Positions 50,113 through 60,169 are shown, counted from the first letter of the stretch. The stretch: 64,000 bases of DNA from Streptosporangium carneum (GCF_027922005.1 NZ_BSEV01000008.1:186001-250000), one strand, 5' to 3'. The notes: a model not told the origin generated them from the letters alone. Numbers and translations: made by a program.

Positions 50113-51311
50113 GTCGCCGCCCCGGTCCGGGGCAGCACGGCGGTCACGGTCCAGCCGCGATCGGAGTCGGGGCCTGCTTCGCAGGTTCCGCCGAGCAGGT
50201 CGGCGCGTTCGATCATGCCGATGAGTCCGTACCCCGGCGACGCGGCCGGACGGATGAGGCCGCTGTCGCCGTCGTCGCTCACGCGCAGGCGCACCGAGGT
50301 GTCGTCGGCGGTGACGCGGACCTCGACGCGGGTGGCGTGCCGGGCGTGCCGGCGGGCGTTGGTGACCGACTCCTGGGCGATGCGGTAGATCGCGGCCTCG
50401 ACCGACGGGGGAAGGTCGCCGAGGTCGCCTGAGATCTCCACGTCGACGGACGGGCCGGAACGGCCTCGGCCCGTGAGCTGTTCGAGGTCGGCGATGCGGC
50501 GGCCCGGCTCCAGTTCCGCGGACTCGTCCCGGCGCAGGAGGCGGACCATGGCGCGCATCTCGTCGAGGGCGCGCGCCGCCTCGGCCTCGATCACGTGGAG
50601 CGCCTCGGTGGCGGCGTCCGGCCGCGACGCCGACGTGGCGATGCCGGCCTGTGCCCGGATCGCCATCGCCGAGACGTGATGGGCGACGGTGTCGTGCAGG
50701 TCGCGGGCCAGCCGTTCGCGTTCGAGCAGCTTGATCTGCTCGAGCTCGCGCGTCCTCGCCCCGGCGCGGTAGCGGAAGGCCCCGCCCAGGGCGACGGCAG
50801 AGGACGTGACGGCGAACGCGCCGACCATGTCGCCGGGGGTGAGGCGGCCGAAGAGCAGCGAGAGGGAGACCATGACGATCATGAGCGTCAACCCGATCGC
50901 GACCTCGCGTCCCGACCCCCACCGGAACAGCGCGTAGAACACGACCAGGAGGTACACCATCGTGTACGTCTCCAGGGGGACGCCGTCCGTCAGCAGCGGG
51001 GCGAGGCTCGTGACGCCGCAGACGATCGCGACCATCGGCAGCGGTCTGGTCCGACGCCACAGCAACGTCGGCGTCAGCCCGACGGTGACGATCACCGAGA
51101 CGGCCCGCCACGGAAGGTCGGGCCGCAGGACCCCTTCGAGGATCGCGACCGGCACGAGCACCCCCACGAGCACCCAGTCCCGCCACACCCGCGACGGCGG
51201 ATCGGGAGGGCGGGGCTCGTTCCACACGGAGCGCAGCAGGCCGGACACCACATCATCGTACGAGAGCCCGTTCCACCCTGGAGCATCTGAAAACACACGT
51301 TTCACCGGCAC
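50109..51311 (-). CDS. Sensor histidine kinase (DesK/NarX type)
   Basis: The 400-residue protein has an N-terminal cytosolic start, four to five membrane helices (about 45-160), a HisKA_3 domain with H-box RERLARDLHDTVAHHVSAMAIRAQ (His about residue 200), and a HATPase domain (ESVTNARRHA, DDGDSG, GYGLIGMIERADLLGG). It should sense a membrane-linked signal and phosphorylate the regulator encoded downstream. GTG 51311 is chosen because GGAGG lies five bases before it. An ATG 18 bases further upstream has no such site. Confidence 0.92.
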   Translation of the reverse strand: MPVKRVFSDAPGWNGLSYDDVVSGLLRSVWNEPRPPDPPSRVWRDWVLVGVLVPVAILEGVLRPDLPWRAVSVIVTVGLTPTLLWRRTRPLPMVAIVCGVTSLAPLLTDGVPLETYTMVYLLVVFYALFRWGSGREVAIGLTLMIVMVSLSLLFGRLTPGDMVGAFAVTSSAVALGGAFRYRAGARTRELEQIKLLERERLARDLHDTVAHHVSAMAIRAQAGIATSASRPDAATEALHVIEAEAARALDEMRAMVRLLRRDESAELEPGRRIADLEQLTGRGRSGPSVDVEISGDLGDLPPSVEAAIYRIAQESVTNARRHARHATRVEVRVTADDTSVRLRVSDDGDSGLIRPAASPGYGLIGMIERADLLGGTCEAGPDSDRGWTVTAVLPRTGAAT

Positions 51312-51943
51312 GCTCGCCTCCACCGGCATCGGCGCGTCGCCGTGCCGTCACCCGGAGGAACCGGCGTGGCACACCTCTCGCCACGACAGGTCCCACCCCC
51401 CGGAGGGCGCCCACGCTTTCTCCCCGCCGCGAGGGAGTGCAGAAACCGTCAACAACAATTACAGAAATGGTCAATGACAACCCACCCGTAACCCGACAAA
51501 CTAATTAAAGATTCACCCAAGAAGGGAGGTAAATGCGCAAGAAACCACAGAATTCACAGATGACGGCCGACGGCGAACTCCCTGACCGCCTGTCTCACCG
51601 TGACCGCCACCGGCCCCGCGTCCGGGGAGTGCGGCTCCCCCGATGAGCACTCCCCTTCTGCGCGCCCCACACGTTCTGTGCGCCCCTCACGTTCTGTGCG
51701 CCCCACACACCCGCGCGTAGCCGGGACGCACCCAGGCCTGCGAGGCGCATCGGTCACCACATCGGCTCCATCCTCCACCGGTGCCGCCTCTCCCCGATCG
51801 AAAGCCGCGCACTCCGCGCCGTCCGACGGTGCAGGACCGACGGCGGCGCCGGCCGTACCACCGTCTTCCCGCGACCGGAGACAACCGGCTCCGCGCGTCG
51901 TGCCTTTGTCGCCACAGCAGCATCATCCGACCCAGGAGAGAGC
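51312..51943. other. 630-base intergenic region with a possible 37-residue ORF and short repeats
   Basis: The AT-rich part near 51440-51535 is likely promoter DNA. A small frame at 51533-51646 (MRKKPQNSQMTADGELPDRL and 17 more residues) has an excellent GGGAGGT ribosome site, but its codon bias is weak. At 51667-51702 CACGTTCTGTGCGCCCC occurs twice in tandem. The rest shows no gene. Confidence 0.45.
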
Positions 51944-52300
51944 ATGCGTCCTAACAAACTCACATCTGTCGCCCTGGCCGCCCTCGTCGGTTGTGCAGGC
52001 CTGACGGCGGTGGCCGTCGTCACCCCGGCCACGGCCTCCTCCACCTCCGTGGCCGCCTTCAAGGGCTACCAGATCGTCAAGCTGCCCAACGCCAACGTCC
52101 CCAACTTCACCCGCCGCGTCGTCAAGTGCCCCGCCGGCAAGCGGGCCGTCGGCGGCGGAGCCGAGGCCCAGGGCAACGACGCGATCCTGGTCGGCTCCTT
52201 CCCCACCGACGACGGCACGGGATGGATCGGCCTCGGCCGCCAGAACGACTACCAGGACGTCGGCATCAGCGTCTACGCGATCTGCGCCGCCGTCAGCTGA
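51944..52300 (+). CDS. Small secreted protein
   Basis: The 118-residue protein has a clear signal peptide (about 1-31, LAALVGCAGLTAVAVV, cleavage near ATAS). The mature part holds two Cys and reads VVKCPAGKRAVGGGAEAQGN and GWIGLGRQNDYQDVGISVYAICA. CPAGKRAVGGGAE and YAICA are repeated motifs of a secreted actinomycete domain that I remember as of unknown function. A disulphide between C89-region and the C-terminal Cys is likely. AGGAGAGAGC precedes the ATG. A hairpin follows the stop. Confidence 0.85.
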   Translation: MRPNKLTSVALAALVGCAGLTAVAVVTPATASSTSVAAFKGYQIVKLPNANVPNFTRRVVKCPAGKRAVGGGAEAQGNDAILVGSFPTDDGTGWIGLGRQNDYQDVGISVYAICAAVS

Positions 52301-52316
52301 CCCGCGCCCGCCCTCC

Positions 52317-52342
52317 CCCGGCCGGATCCCGATCCGGCCGGG
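52317..52342 (+). terminator. Hairpin after the small secreted protein gene
   Basis: CCCGGCCGGATC (52317-52328) and GATCCGGCCGGG (52331-52342) are perfect complements. With a practical four- to six-base loop this gives a stem of about ten base pairs, 17 bases after the stop. Confidence 0.7.
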
Positions 52343-52670
52343 ACCTTTCCCGAGCCCGCACCCCTTGGAAACAGCCGGAGCCCCGGCCCCCGGCCACGGA
52401 GCTTCGTCCCGGCCGGGCCGGTGCGCGGTGCCGAGCGCCGCAGCGCGACCCCACGGCGCTCGGCACCGCACGCCGGCCCGGCCGGACACATCACCTGCGC
52501 GATACGGGACGCCCCGGGCACACGGCGCGGCCGTGAAGGCGGAGACACGGCCCGGCCGTGGAGGCGGACATCGTGGCGGGCTCCGCCGACACCGCAGGAC
52601 AGACGCGCTTCGCATCGGAGCCGTGTCCGGACGGCACGCCATCCCCCCTGCCGCCCTACAAGGAGAACAG

Positions 52671-55600
52671 ATGTCTCATCCCCCACAGCGCCCAGCCTTA
52701 CCCAGGGGTCTGGTCCGGGCGCTCGTCGGCATGCTCGCGCTCTTGTGCCTGGTCCTTCCCCAGAGCATGGCGAACGCCGCGCCGTCCGAGCCCGGCAAGA
52801 TCGACGCGGCGGTCCGCGCCGACCTGAAGGACGGCCAGGCTACCTTCTGGGTTCGCCTGAAGGGCGAGGCCGATCTCGGCGCCGCCCGCGCGGCCGTCAC
52901 GAAGGCGGCCAAGGCCAAGGCGGTGTACGACTCCAAGACCTCGCACGCGAAGAGGTCCCAGGCCAGGCTCCGCGCGTTGCTGACCGAACGGCACGCCGAG
53001 CACACCCCGTTCTGGATCGTCAACGCGGTGAAGGTGACCGCCGACGCCGAGCTGGCGGCACGGATCGCCGCCCTGCCCGAGGTGGCCGCCGTCGAACCCG
53101 TCGGCACGGTCGAGATGCCCAAACACAAGCCGGGCAAGGCGGACGCGAGGGCAAGGGCGGCGAACACGGTCGAATGGAACATCGACCGGATAAAGGCGCC
53201 GCGGGTGTGGAACGAGCTGAACAACCGGGGCGAGGGCATCGTCGTCGCCGTCTTCGACAGCGGAGTGGACTTCGAGCACCCGGAGCTGATCGAGCAGTAC
53301 CGCGGCAGGCGTGCCGACGGCAGCGTGGACCACAACTACAACTGGTTCGACCCCAGCGGACTCTGCCTCGAGCAGGCGCCGTGCGACCGGCAGGGGCACG
53401 GCACGCACGTGGCCGGCATCATGACCGGCAAGAACGGGATCGGGGTCGCGCCCGGCGCCCGGTGGATCGCCACCAACGGCTGCAGCACCGGCAGCTGCGG
53501 GGACGCCGATCTGCTGGCGGCCGGGCAGTGGATGATCGCGCCCACCGACCTGAACGGCCACAACCCCCGTCCCGACCTCGCCCCCGACATCATCAACAGC
53601 TCCTGGGGCTGGATGCAGCGTGTCTTCGACTACCGGCAGACCGTCGAGGCGTGGGTCGCCGCGGGCATCTTCCCGATGTTCGCCAACGGCAACGAGGGGA
53701 ACGAAACACCGTGCGACTCAAGCATCAGCCCCGCCAAGTACGTCGCGAGCTACAGCGCGGGCAACCTCGACAGCAACGGCAACATGTACTACACCTCCAG
53801 CCGGGGTCCGGGTGACAACGGGGAGATCAAACCCAACATCTCCGCCCCGGGGACCGACATACGCTCGGCGGCTCTCGGCGGTGGATACGTCAACGACACC
53901 GGGACCTCCATGGCGTCCCCGCACGTGGCCGGCGCGGTCGCGCTGCTGTGGTCCGCCGCGCCGTCCCTGAGGAGGGACGTGGCCGCCACCCGGCTGCTGC
54001 TCGACGACACCGCCGTCGACATCCCCGACACGAGATGCGGCGGGACATCCGACGACAACAACGTCGCCGGTGAGGGCGCCCTGGACGCCCACGCCGCCGT
54101 GCAGGCCGCGCCGGACGAACCGCTCGGCGACCTGCGCGGCACGCTCACCGCCGGCGGCCTGCCCCTGCCCAAGGCCGACGTGACGGTCACCGGGCCGCTG
54201 GGCCGTACGGTGGCCACAGGCGAGGACGGCACCTACTCCGTGCCGCGCCTGCCTCCCGGCGACTACCAGGTCACCGCCACCCGGTTCGGCTACCAGGCCT
54301 CCTCCCGGACGGTGACGGTCGCGGACGGCCAGACGGTGAGCGCCGACCTCACGCTGACCCGCCTGCCCCACGCTGTCGTCTCCGGCACGGTCACCGCGGC
54401 GGGCGTACCCGAGCCGGGTGCCACGATCACCGTGTCCGGCACGTCGGTCAAGGTGGTCACCGACGGTGCGGGCCGCTACCGGATGGAGCTGCCGCACGGC
54501 TCCCACCGCCTGGAGATCAAAGCCACCTCCCGCTGCGTCGCCGCGGCCACCGAGCAGATCACCATGACCGCGGACCAGACCGAGAACATCGATCTGCGGC
54601 TGCGCAGCGACGCCTTCGGCTACACCTGCACCGAGGGCGCCGAGCCGTACGTGGCGGGCACCCAGCGCCTCGCGCTGGCCGGCGCAACGGCGGCCGAGCG
54701 GGTGACGCTGCCGTTCCCGGTGCCCTTCTACGGCGCCCCCCGGAGCGAGATCTGGGTCGCCTCCGACGGGTTCGCGTCCTTCACCGCGATCTCATCCGCC
54801 GACGGGCACAACGCGGCCCTGCCGGACGGGGAGTCCCCTCATCTGGCGGTCTATCCGTTCTGGGACGACCTGAACGTGAGCGGCGGCGCCGGCGTCTACA
54901 CCGCCACGGTCGGCACGGCCCCCCGCCGGTCCTTCGTGATCGAATGGCGCGACGTCGCCCTGCTGGACACCGGCCCGCGCCTGTCGTTCTCCGTACTGCT
55001 GGGCGAGGACGGCACGATCGGCTACCGCTACAAGGACCTCGGCACCGACCTCGAGCAGGGCAAGGACGCCACGATCGGGATCGAGAACGCCACCAGCACC
55101 GACGCGCTGCTCTACTCCTACAACACCACCTCGCTCACCAACGGGCAGAGCCTGACGTTCACCGCCGATCGCGGCGTGGTGCGCGGCACGGTCACCGACG
55201 CCAACGACGGCCAGGCGGTGGCCGGGGCGACGGTGACGTTCCCCCACGTGGCCACGTTCACCACCGGCCAGGACGGCACCTTCTACGGCCAGATCCCCGC
55301 CGGAAACCACACCGCGCAGGTGTCCAGGCAGCACTACGGCACCACCACCCGGTACGTGACCGTCGCCCCGCGTGCCGTCACCACCGTGGACACCGCCCTG
55401 ATCACCGGAAAGGTCACCGCCTCACCCGCGCAGGTGAGTCTGACGGCTCCGCCCGGCGCCACCAGGACGGCGACCGTCACACTCACCAACCACGGCTGGC
55501 CGACCCCCTTCGACGTCACCGCCGAATCGGACCGGCCCGGCTGGCTGAGCGTCTCTCCCGGGACGGGCGGACTCCTCAAGGACCAGTCGGCGGCCCTGAC

Positions 55601-55721
55601 CGTCACCGTCTCCACCGCCGGTCTCGCGCCCGGCGACACGCGCAGCGGCGAACTCGTCATCCGCTCGACCAGCGGGCGCCGGCCGGTCTTCCAGGTCCCG
55701 GTGACCCTGACGGTGCCCTGA
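52671..55721 (+). CDS. Large secreted S8 subtilase with carboxypeptidase-regulatory-like domains
   Basis: The 1016-residue protein has a signal peptide (about 1-37), a prodomain (about 40-150), and an S8 domain (170-460) with D196 (VAVFDSGVDFEHPEL), H243 (GHGTHVAGI), oxyanion N341 and S413 (GTSMASPHVA). At least three carboxypeptidase-regulatory-like beta domains follow (about 485-560, 565-640, 840-900), then a beta-rich C-terminal part. This is the bacillopeptidase F-like plan, without an insertion. It acts outside the cell. AAGGAG lies before the ATG at 52671. It may degrade proteins together with the RCC1-type proteases. Confidence 0.93.
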   Translation: MSHPPQRPALPRGLVRALVGMLALLCLVLPQSMANAAPSEPGKIDAAVRADLKDGQATFWVRLKGEADLGAARAAVTKAAKAKAVYDSKTSHAKRSQARLRALLTERHAEHTPFWIVNAVKVTADAELAARIAALPEVAAVEPVGTVEMPKHKPGKADARARAANTVEWNIDRIKAPRVWNELNNRGEGIVVAVFDSGVDFEHPELIEQYRGRRADGSVDHNYNWFDPSGLCLEQAPCDRQGHGTHVAGIMTGKNGIGVAPGARWIATNGCSTGSCGDADLLAAGQWMIAPTDLNGHNPRPDLAPDIINSSWGWMQRVFDYRQTVEAWVAAGIFPMFANGNEGNETPCDSSISPAKYVASYSAGNLDSNGNMYYTSSRGPGDNGEIKPNISAPGTDIRSAALGGGYVNDTGTSMASPHVAGAVALLWSAAPSLRRDVAATRLLLDDTAVDIPDTRCGGTSDDNNVAGEGALDAHAAVQAAPDEPLGDLRGTLTAGGLPLPKADVTVTGPLGRTVATGEDGTYSVPRLPPGDYQVTATRFGYQASSRTVTVADGQTVSADLTLTRLPHAVVSGTVTAAGVPEPGATITVSGTSVKVVTDGAGRYRMELPHGSHRLEIKATSRCVAAATEQITMTADQTENIDLRLRSDAFGYTCTEGAEPYVAGTQRLALAGATAAERVTLPFPVPFYGAPRSEIWVASDGFASFTAISSADGHNAALPDGESPHLAVYPFWDDLNVSGGAGVYTATVGTAPRRSFVIEWRDVALLDTGPRLSFSVLLGEDGTIGYRYKDLGTDLEQGKDATIGIENATSTDALLYSYNTTSLTNGQSLTFTADRGVVRGTVTDANDGQAVAGATVTFPHVATFTTGQDGTFYGQIPAGNHTAQVSRQHYGTTTRYVTVAPRAVTTVDTALITGKVTASPAQVSLTAPPGATRTATVTLTNHGWPTPFDVTAESDRPGWLSVSPGTGGLLKDQSAALTVTVSTAGLAPGDTRSGELVIRSTSGRRPVFQVPVTLTVP

Positions 55722-55759
55722 CAGCGGGCGCCCCACCGCCGCTGACCGCCCCGCGCCGA

Positions 55760-55795
55760 AGCCCCCGTCCCAGCCTCCCGGCCGGGACGGGGGCT
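55760..55795 (+). terminator. Hairpin after the large subtilase gene
   Basis: AGCCCCCGTCCC (55760-55771) pairs with GGGACGGGGGCT (55784-55795) around a 12-base loop, 38 bases after the stop codon. It can serve both the subtilase and the convergent NTF2-fold gene. Confidence 0.75.
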
Positions 55796-55903
55796 CCCCC
55801 GTCCCCACCCCCTACCAGGAACAGCGCCGTTCCCCGGGGCTCTTCCGGGAGCTCGCGGCCGACGACCGTACGGTTCCCCGACGGCACCCGCCGGTACGCG
55901 GTG

Positions 55904-56305
55904 TCACCGCGGGTCATCGCCTTCCGGGCCCACGCCGAACGGGTTGTCGACGACGTAACGCCAGTGCCCGTCCTGTCCGCGCCGGGCGACGTCGGTGGCG
56001 GTGCCCTCCACGTGCACGGGGCGGCCGTCACGGTCCGTGCCGTCGATGGTCCAGTCCACGATCAGCAGCGCGATGTCGCCGGCGGTGTAGACGTGCCGCG
56101 GCCGGACGGCGATCGGCGCCCCGATGCTCATGAACTCCTCGTTGGCGGCATGGGCCTGGGGTCCGGTCAGTGGGGAGCCCGGCTCGGGGACGAACACCGC
56201 CCCGCTCTCGTACACCTCCGCCACCGCCGCCGGATCACCGCTGTTGAACCGCTCGGCGAACACCAGGGGCACGTCCTCGGGACGGTCTGCCAGTCGTCGC
56301 GTCAT
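55904..56305 (-). CDS. SgcJ/EcaC-type NTF2-fold protein
   Basis: The 133-residue protein fits the SgcJ/EcaC group of NTF2-like proteins: VPLVFAERFNSGDPAAVAEVYESGAVFVPEPGSPLTG, then beta strands HVYTAGDIALLIVDWTIDGTDRDGRPVHVEGTATDVARR, and a Trp-containing last strand (GHWRYVVDNPFG). The cavity could hold a small ligand; no activity is established in this branch. The start is ATG 56305 behind AAAGGA, with GTG directly before it as the alternative. It is divergent from an HxlR regulator that probably controls it. Confidence 0.85.
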   Translation of the reverse strand: MTRRLADRPEDVPLVFAERFNSGDPAAVAEVYESGAVFVPEPGSPLTGPQAHAANEEFMSIGAPIAVRPRHVYTAGDIALLIVDWTIDGTDRDGRPVHVEGTATDVARRGQDGHWRYVVDNPFGVGPEGDDPR

Positions 56306-56367
56306 CACCGCACGTCCTTTCAGCGGGTAGAAATCACCGAGACGCGGAAACGCTAGGAGGCGCTCTC

Positions 56368-56757
56368 GTGACTCACCAAACGGTTGGCCACCCGCCCCGG
56401 CCGGGCCTGCCCGACGACCCTCTCGCGAGCGTCGGCGAACCCACCCCGTCCTGTCCGGTGGAGGTCACCCTCGCGGCCCTGCGCGGTCGCTGGACGACCC
56501 TCGTGATCCGCGAGCTTCTGCGCGGCGACCGCACCTTCAGCGAACTCCGCCAGGCGCTGCCCGCGCTGTCGGACAAGGTGCTGTCCGACCGGCTGGCGCA
56601 CCTCGTCCAGGTCGGTGTCCTGGACCGCCGCCGTCAGGCCGACTGGCCGCCCCGCACCCACTACGGGCTCACGCCCCACGGACGACGCCTCGGCCCCGTC
56701 CTCCAGGCGCTCTGGGACTGGGGCGCCCAGCAGCCGCCCCCGGCGTCCGAGCCCTGA
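56368..56757 (+). CDS. HxlR-family transcriptional regulator
   Basis: The 129-residue protein is a single HxlR winged helix: CPVEVTLAALRGRWTTLVIRELLRGDRTFSELRQALPALSDKVLSDRLAHLVQVGVLDRRR, then a GLTPHGRRL wing. The conserved Cys (C29) may sense oxidants or electrophiles, as in several family members. The GTG start follows GGAGG at seven bases. It is divergent from the NTF2-fold gene across 62 bases, the normal layout for a regulator and its target. Confidence 0.9.
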   Translation: MTHQTVGHPPRPGLPDDPLASVGEPTPSCPVEVTLAALRGRWTTLVIRELLRGDRTFSELRQALPALSDKVLSDRLAHLVQVGVLDRRRQADWPPRTHYGLTPHGRRLGPVLQALWDWGAQQPPPASEP

Positions 56758-56786
56758 TCGCGCCGGCGCGAGAGTTCGCAGGACAT

Positions 56787-56824
56787 GTCCCGGCCCCCGC
56801 GTCGGACGACGCGGGGGCCGGGAC
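56787..56824. terminator. Perfect 17-bp inverted repeat between convergent genes
   Basis: GTCCCGGCCCCCGCGTC (56787-56803) and GACGCGGGGGCCGGGAC (56808-56824) are perfect complements around a four-base loop. It separates the HxlR gene from protease copy 2 and should end transcription from both sides. Confidence 0.85.
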
Positions 56825-56837
56825 GCAAGATGTTCCG

Positions 56838-59507
56838 CTACGGAGCCAGGATGTCGTCGATGGCCGCGTGCAGGTCGGGTTGCGGGCCGATGTGGTGGGG
56901 GTCGCCGGTGGCCTGCGGCGTGCCGGTCAGTTTGAGGGTGTCGCGGACCTGGGCCGGGGTGAGCACCCCGGTCGCCGCCTTGGCCACGCCCTGCAGGTCG
57001 GCCACCGCGCCGGCGACGACGGCGCTGGCGCTGGAGGTGCCGCTGAAGACGCCGGTGTACATCTTGGTCGGATCGGTCACCGACGGGGTCAGGTCGTTGG
57101 AGCTGGTGGTGCCCAGGGTCGCCACGCACGCGCCGTAGGCCTGAACGTCCACGCGTGAGCCGTACGTGGAGAACGACATGGCGGTCCGCTCGGCGGGCGG
57201 GGAGGAGCCGAGGCAGTTCGTCCCGCCGGGGCTGGGCGGCGCGCCCGCCCCGACCACGATGGCGCCGGAGTCGGGACGCCCCATGAAGGTGGCGGCGTAG
57301 GCGTCGGTCGGGTCGTCGAGGTCGTTGCCGCCGTTGCCCGCCGCCTCGACCACGGTCACCCCGGCCGCGGTGGCCAGCACCGTCTGGTCGTAGATGCTGC
57401 TGTCCACCTCCCAGGGGTACCAGCCTTCGTCGAGGTTGCCGGGCACCACCGCGAGCTCGTACAGGATCACGTCACCGGGTCCGGAAGTCGAGGTGGCGTA
57501 GGCGACGGGGTCGGAGATGTCGGTGCCGGTCAGGTGCAGCGTGGCGTGCGGCGCGATGCCCGCCATGCCGACCCCGTTGTCGTCCTTGGCGCCGATCACC
57601 CCGGCGACGGAGGTGCCGTGGTAGACCGAGACGTCGTTGGAGCACGGGTCGCCGAACATGGACGGCAGCTGCACCACCGCGCCGGTCGCGACGCGCCCGG
57701 CGAGGTCCTCATGACACAGGTTCCACCGGGTGGTCACCCCGCTCAGCTGGGTCGGGCTGGTCCGGGAGACGGTGGTGCCGTCGCCGAGCCGGCCGCTGCC
57801 GTTGGAACCCCAGACGTGGAAGGTCGGGGTGACCTTGGTGAGGGTGTGGGACAGGCCCGCCGCGATCCAGTCGGCGGACACGGAGGTCGCGACGGGCGTC
57901 TTGGAGTCGACGGTGGTGCCGTTGCCGAGCTGGCCCTGGGCGTTGTCGCCCCAGGTGTACGTCGCCGTGGGCGTGCCGGACGACGACGTCGTGGCGACGC
58001 TGTGCAGGGAGCCCGCGGAAACGCTGTTGACGTTGCTCAGGCCGGGGACGGTGGTCGGGGTCTTCCTGTCGGTCAGGGTGCCGTCGCCGATCTGGCCCTG
58101 GCTGTTGTCGCCCCACGCCTTGACCGTGCCTGCGGACAGCACGGCGAGAACGTGGTCGCCGCGGCTGCTGACCTGGGTGACGCCGCTCAGCCCGGGGACG
58201 GTGGTCGGGGAGAGCCGGTCGATGACGGTGCCGTCGCCGATCTGGCCCTGGCTGTTGTCGCCCCACGCCTTGACCGTGCCTGCGGACAGCAGGGCGACCG
58301 AGTTGCCGCCTCCCGCCGCGACACCGCCGCTTCCGGCGAACACACCCGTGAGGCCGGGAACGGTGGTCGCGGTCGAGGAGTCGAAGCCCGTGCTGCCGTA
58401 GCCGAGCTGGCGCTGGCTGTTGTCGCCCCAGGCCTTGACGGTGCCGTCGGACAGGACGGCCAGGACATGGCCCGCGCCCGCGCTCACCGCCATCGCGTTG
58501 GTGATGCCGGTGACCTGCACCGGGACCAGGCTGTCGGTGAAGGTGCCGTTGCCGAGCTGCCCCTGGCTGTTGTCGCCCCAGGCCCACACGGTGCCGTCGA
58601 TCTTCATTGCGACCGAGTAACCGTTGCCGGCGGAGACGGACTGGACACCGGTCAGGCCGGGAACCCGTGACGGGACCTTCCTGCCCGTGGTGTGGCCCAG
58701 ACCGAGCTGGCCCTGGGCGTTGTCACCCCACGCCCACGCCTCTCCGCCGGAAGCACCCCACAGAAGCGCCAGCGAGTGGTCGTTGCCCGCGGCGATGGTC
58801 TGCGGCCCGTAGCCGGGGATCACCGTGGACTGGACCTCGAGGTCGGTGACGGTGATGCCGTCGCCCTTGCCGCCGGGCTGCGCGTTGGCGTACTCGGCGT
58901 CGACCCCTCCGCCCTGTACGGAGTTGGCCGCGTTGCGGTACTTCTGGTGCGAGCTTAGCGGCTCGGTGGGCGACACCGGGATGGGCTTGGCCTGGGCGAT
59001 CTCGACCGACGGCAGGGCGTTCAGGTCTTTCAGCAGCGGCTCGACGCCCTCGGGAACGGTGACGACGAACCACGAGTTCAGGTCGGGGAGTCTGCGACCG
59101 GTCTTCTTCTCCAACTGGAGGCGCCGCTCGGTGACCTTCGTCTCAGGGGTGGACGACAGCGGCCTGATCGACGCGCCCTTGTACCTGGCCAGCACCCGCT
59201 GGATCTCGGAGGCGTCGGCCGCGTCCTCCGCGACCAGCTTGCGGTCGCGCAGCCGTACGACCAGGTCGGGCTTGAACTTCACCGACAGCTGGGTTCTGGA
59301 GAACCCTTTGGGAAGCGGCCCGTGCGTCCCCGGCGCGACCCCCTTCTCCTTGCTGTGGTCGTAGGGGGGAGCGGGTTCGGCCGAGGCCGGTCCGGCCGAG
59401 ACCACTCCCGGCACCATGCCGAAGGTCACGGTGAGCAGGGCCGCGGCGAGCCGCCGTCGTGCTGTCTGAGACCTTCCACGGTCCCGGACATTGGAGTGAA
59501 CTGACAA
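56838..59507 (-). CDS. Secreted subtilisin-type protease with an inserted RCC1 propeller (copy 2)
   Basis: The 889-residue paralogue of copy 1 keeps each part: signal peptide (1-43, ASA end), prodomain-like region, D222 (GITVTDLEVQS), seven RCC1 repeats (about 245-590), RWNLCHEDLAGRV, H630 (YHGTSVAGV), N725 (AAGNGG) and S825 (GTSSASA). Two RCC1 repeats read GQIGDGT in place of GQLGDGT. The TTG start follows AGGAGAATTCG, shared with copy 3. The upstream module with divergent promoters is present as well. Copies 2 and 3 are adjacent and in the same direction. An extracellular, active protease with an unknown target is the likely role. Confidence 0.9.
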   Translation of the reverse strand: MSVHSNVRDRGRSQTARRRLAAALLTVTFGMVPGVVSAGPASAEPAPPYDHSKEKGVAPGTHGPLPKGFSRTQLSVKFKPDLVVRLRDRKLVAEDAADASEIQRVLARYKGASIRPLSSTPETKVTERRLQLEKKTGRRLPDLNSWFVVTVPEGVEPLLKDLNALPSVEIAQAKPIPVSPTEPLSSHQKYRNAANSVQGGGVDAEYANAQPGGKGDGITVTDLEVQSTVIPGYGPQTIAAGNDHSLALLWGASGGEAWAWGDNAQGQLGLGHTTGRKVPSRVPGLTGVQSVSAGNGYSVAMKIDGTVWAWGDNSQGQLGNGTFTDSLVPVQVTGITNAMAVSAGAGHVLAVLSDGTVKAWGDNSQRQLGYGSTGFDSSTATTVPGLTGVFAGSGGVAAGGGNSVALLSAGTVKAWGDNSQGQIGDGTVIDRLSPTTVPGLSGVTQVSSRGDHVLAVLSAGTVKAWGDNSQGQIGDGTLTDRKTPTTVPGLSNVNSVSAGSLHSVATTSSSGTPTATYTWGDNAQGQLGNGTTVDSKTPVATSVSADWIAAGLSHTLTKVTPTFHVWGSNGSGRLGDGTTVSRTSPTQLSGVTTRWNLCHEDLAGRVATGAVVQLPSMFGDPCSNDVSVYHGTSVAGVIGAKDDNGVGMAGIAPHATLHLTGTDISDPVAYATSTSGPGDVILYELAVVPGNLDEGWYPWEVDSSIYDQTVLATAAGVTVVEAAGNGGNDLDDPTDAYAATFMGRPDSGAIVVGAGAPPSPGGTNCLGSSPPAERTAMSFSTYGSRVDVQAYGACVATLGTTSSNDLTPSVTDPTKMYTGVFSGTSSASAVVAGAVADLQGVAKAATGVLTPAQVRDTLKLTGTPQATGDPHHIGPQPDLHAAIDDILAP

Positions 59508-59680
59508 CGAATTCTCCTATGGAGCCCTCAATGCCGCATGAGTTCAGAGCGTCACATCCGGTTACCGGGACATTCCGATCGGCGGCGGCATGCTTCCTGA
59601 GAACATCAATCCGAGGCCGCCGGGAGACCCGTTAATCACACAATCGACATATGTGGTGAAACCTGCAGACCCGGCGAGTC

Positions 59681-59843
59681 AGCATAGGCTGATCACCCAC
59701 ACGAAAATCAAGCGGGTAACCGATTTACACGGTCGGACGCCGAGCGGACACGCGGAGTCATTTCATCGATTCCTGCAATGTCGACCTGTCGTCGGAAAGT
59801 TAATTTCGGCACGGTTGACAGGGCCGGGGAAAAGTCGTAGAAA
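59681..59843. promoter_or_regulatory. Conserved divergent promoter module, copy 2
   Basis: Minus strand: TTGATT (59706-59711) and TATGCT (59681-59686), 19-base spacer. Plus strand: TTGACA (59815-59820), 17 bases and TAGAAA (59838-59843). Intervening GATTTACACGGTCGG and TTTCATCGATTCCTG match copies 1 and 3. The plus-strand promoter would transcribe toward the 3' end of copy 3, antisense to it. Confidence 0.7.
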
Positions 59844-60169
59844 AGATCGCCCTCGCCGCCCGGTCACCTGTCGCACTCATTTCCACCCTGCCGTCTCGCG
59901 CCGTCACGCCGCGACACCGGACTCCTACGGCAAGCGCCCGGCCGGTTCAGGGTTCCGGTGACACTTCGCGACTTTTGGGGTCGAGGTCGCACGAGAACGG
60001 CCACTCCGTGATTACGCGAAGTTTGTGAAGACACCGAAGATCACGCGGTGGCCGCAGCCGACGGCGTCGGCCATGAGGTTGAGCCAGGCGAAACCCAGGT
60101 GAATGAGAGCGGAAAGGAACGCGTCCTGACGGCCCACAGCGGGTCGAGTGTGTCGGCGGGCGACGGGTC

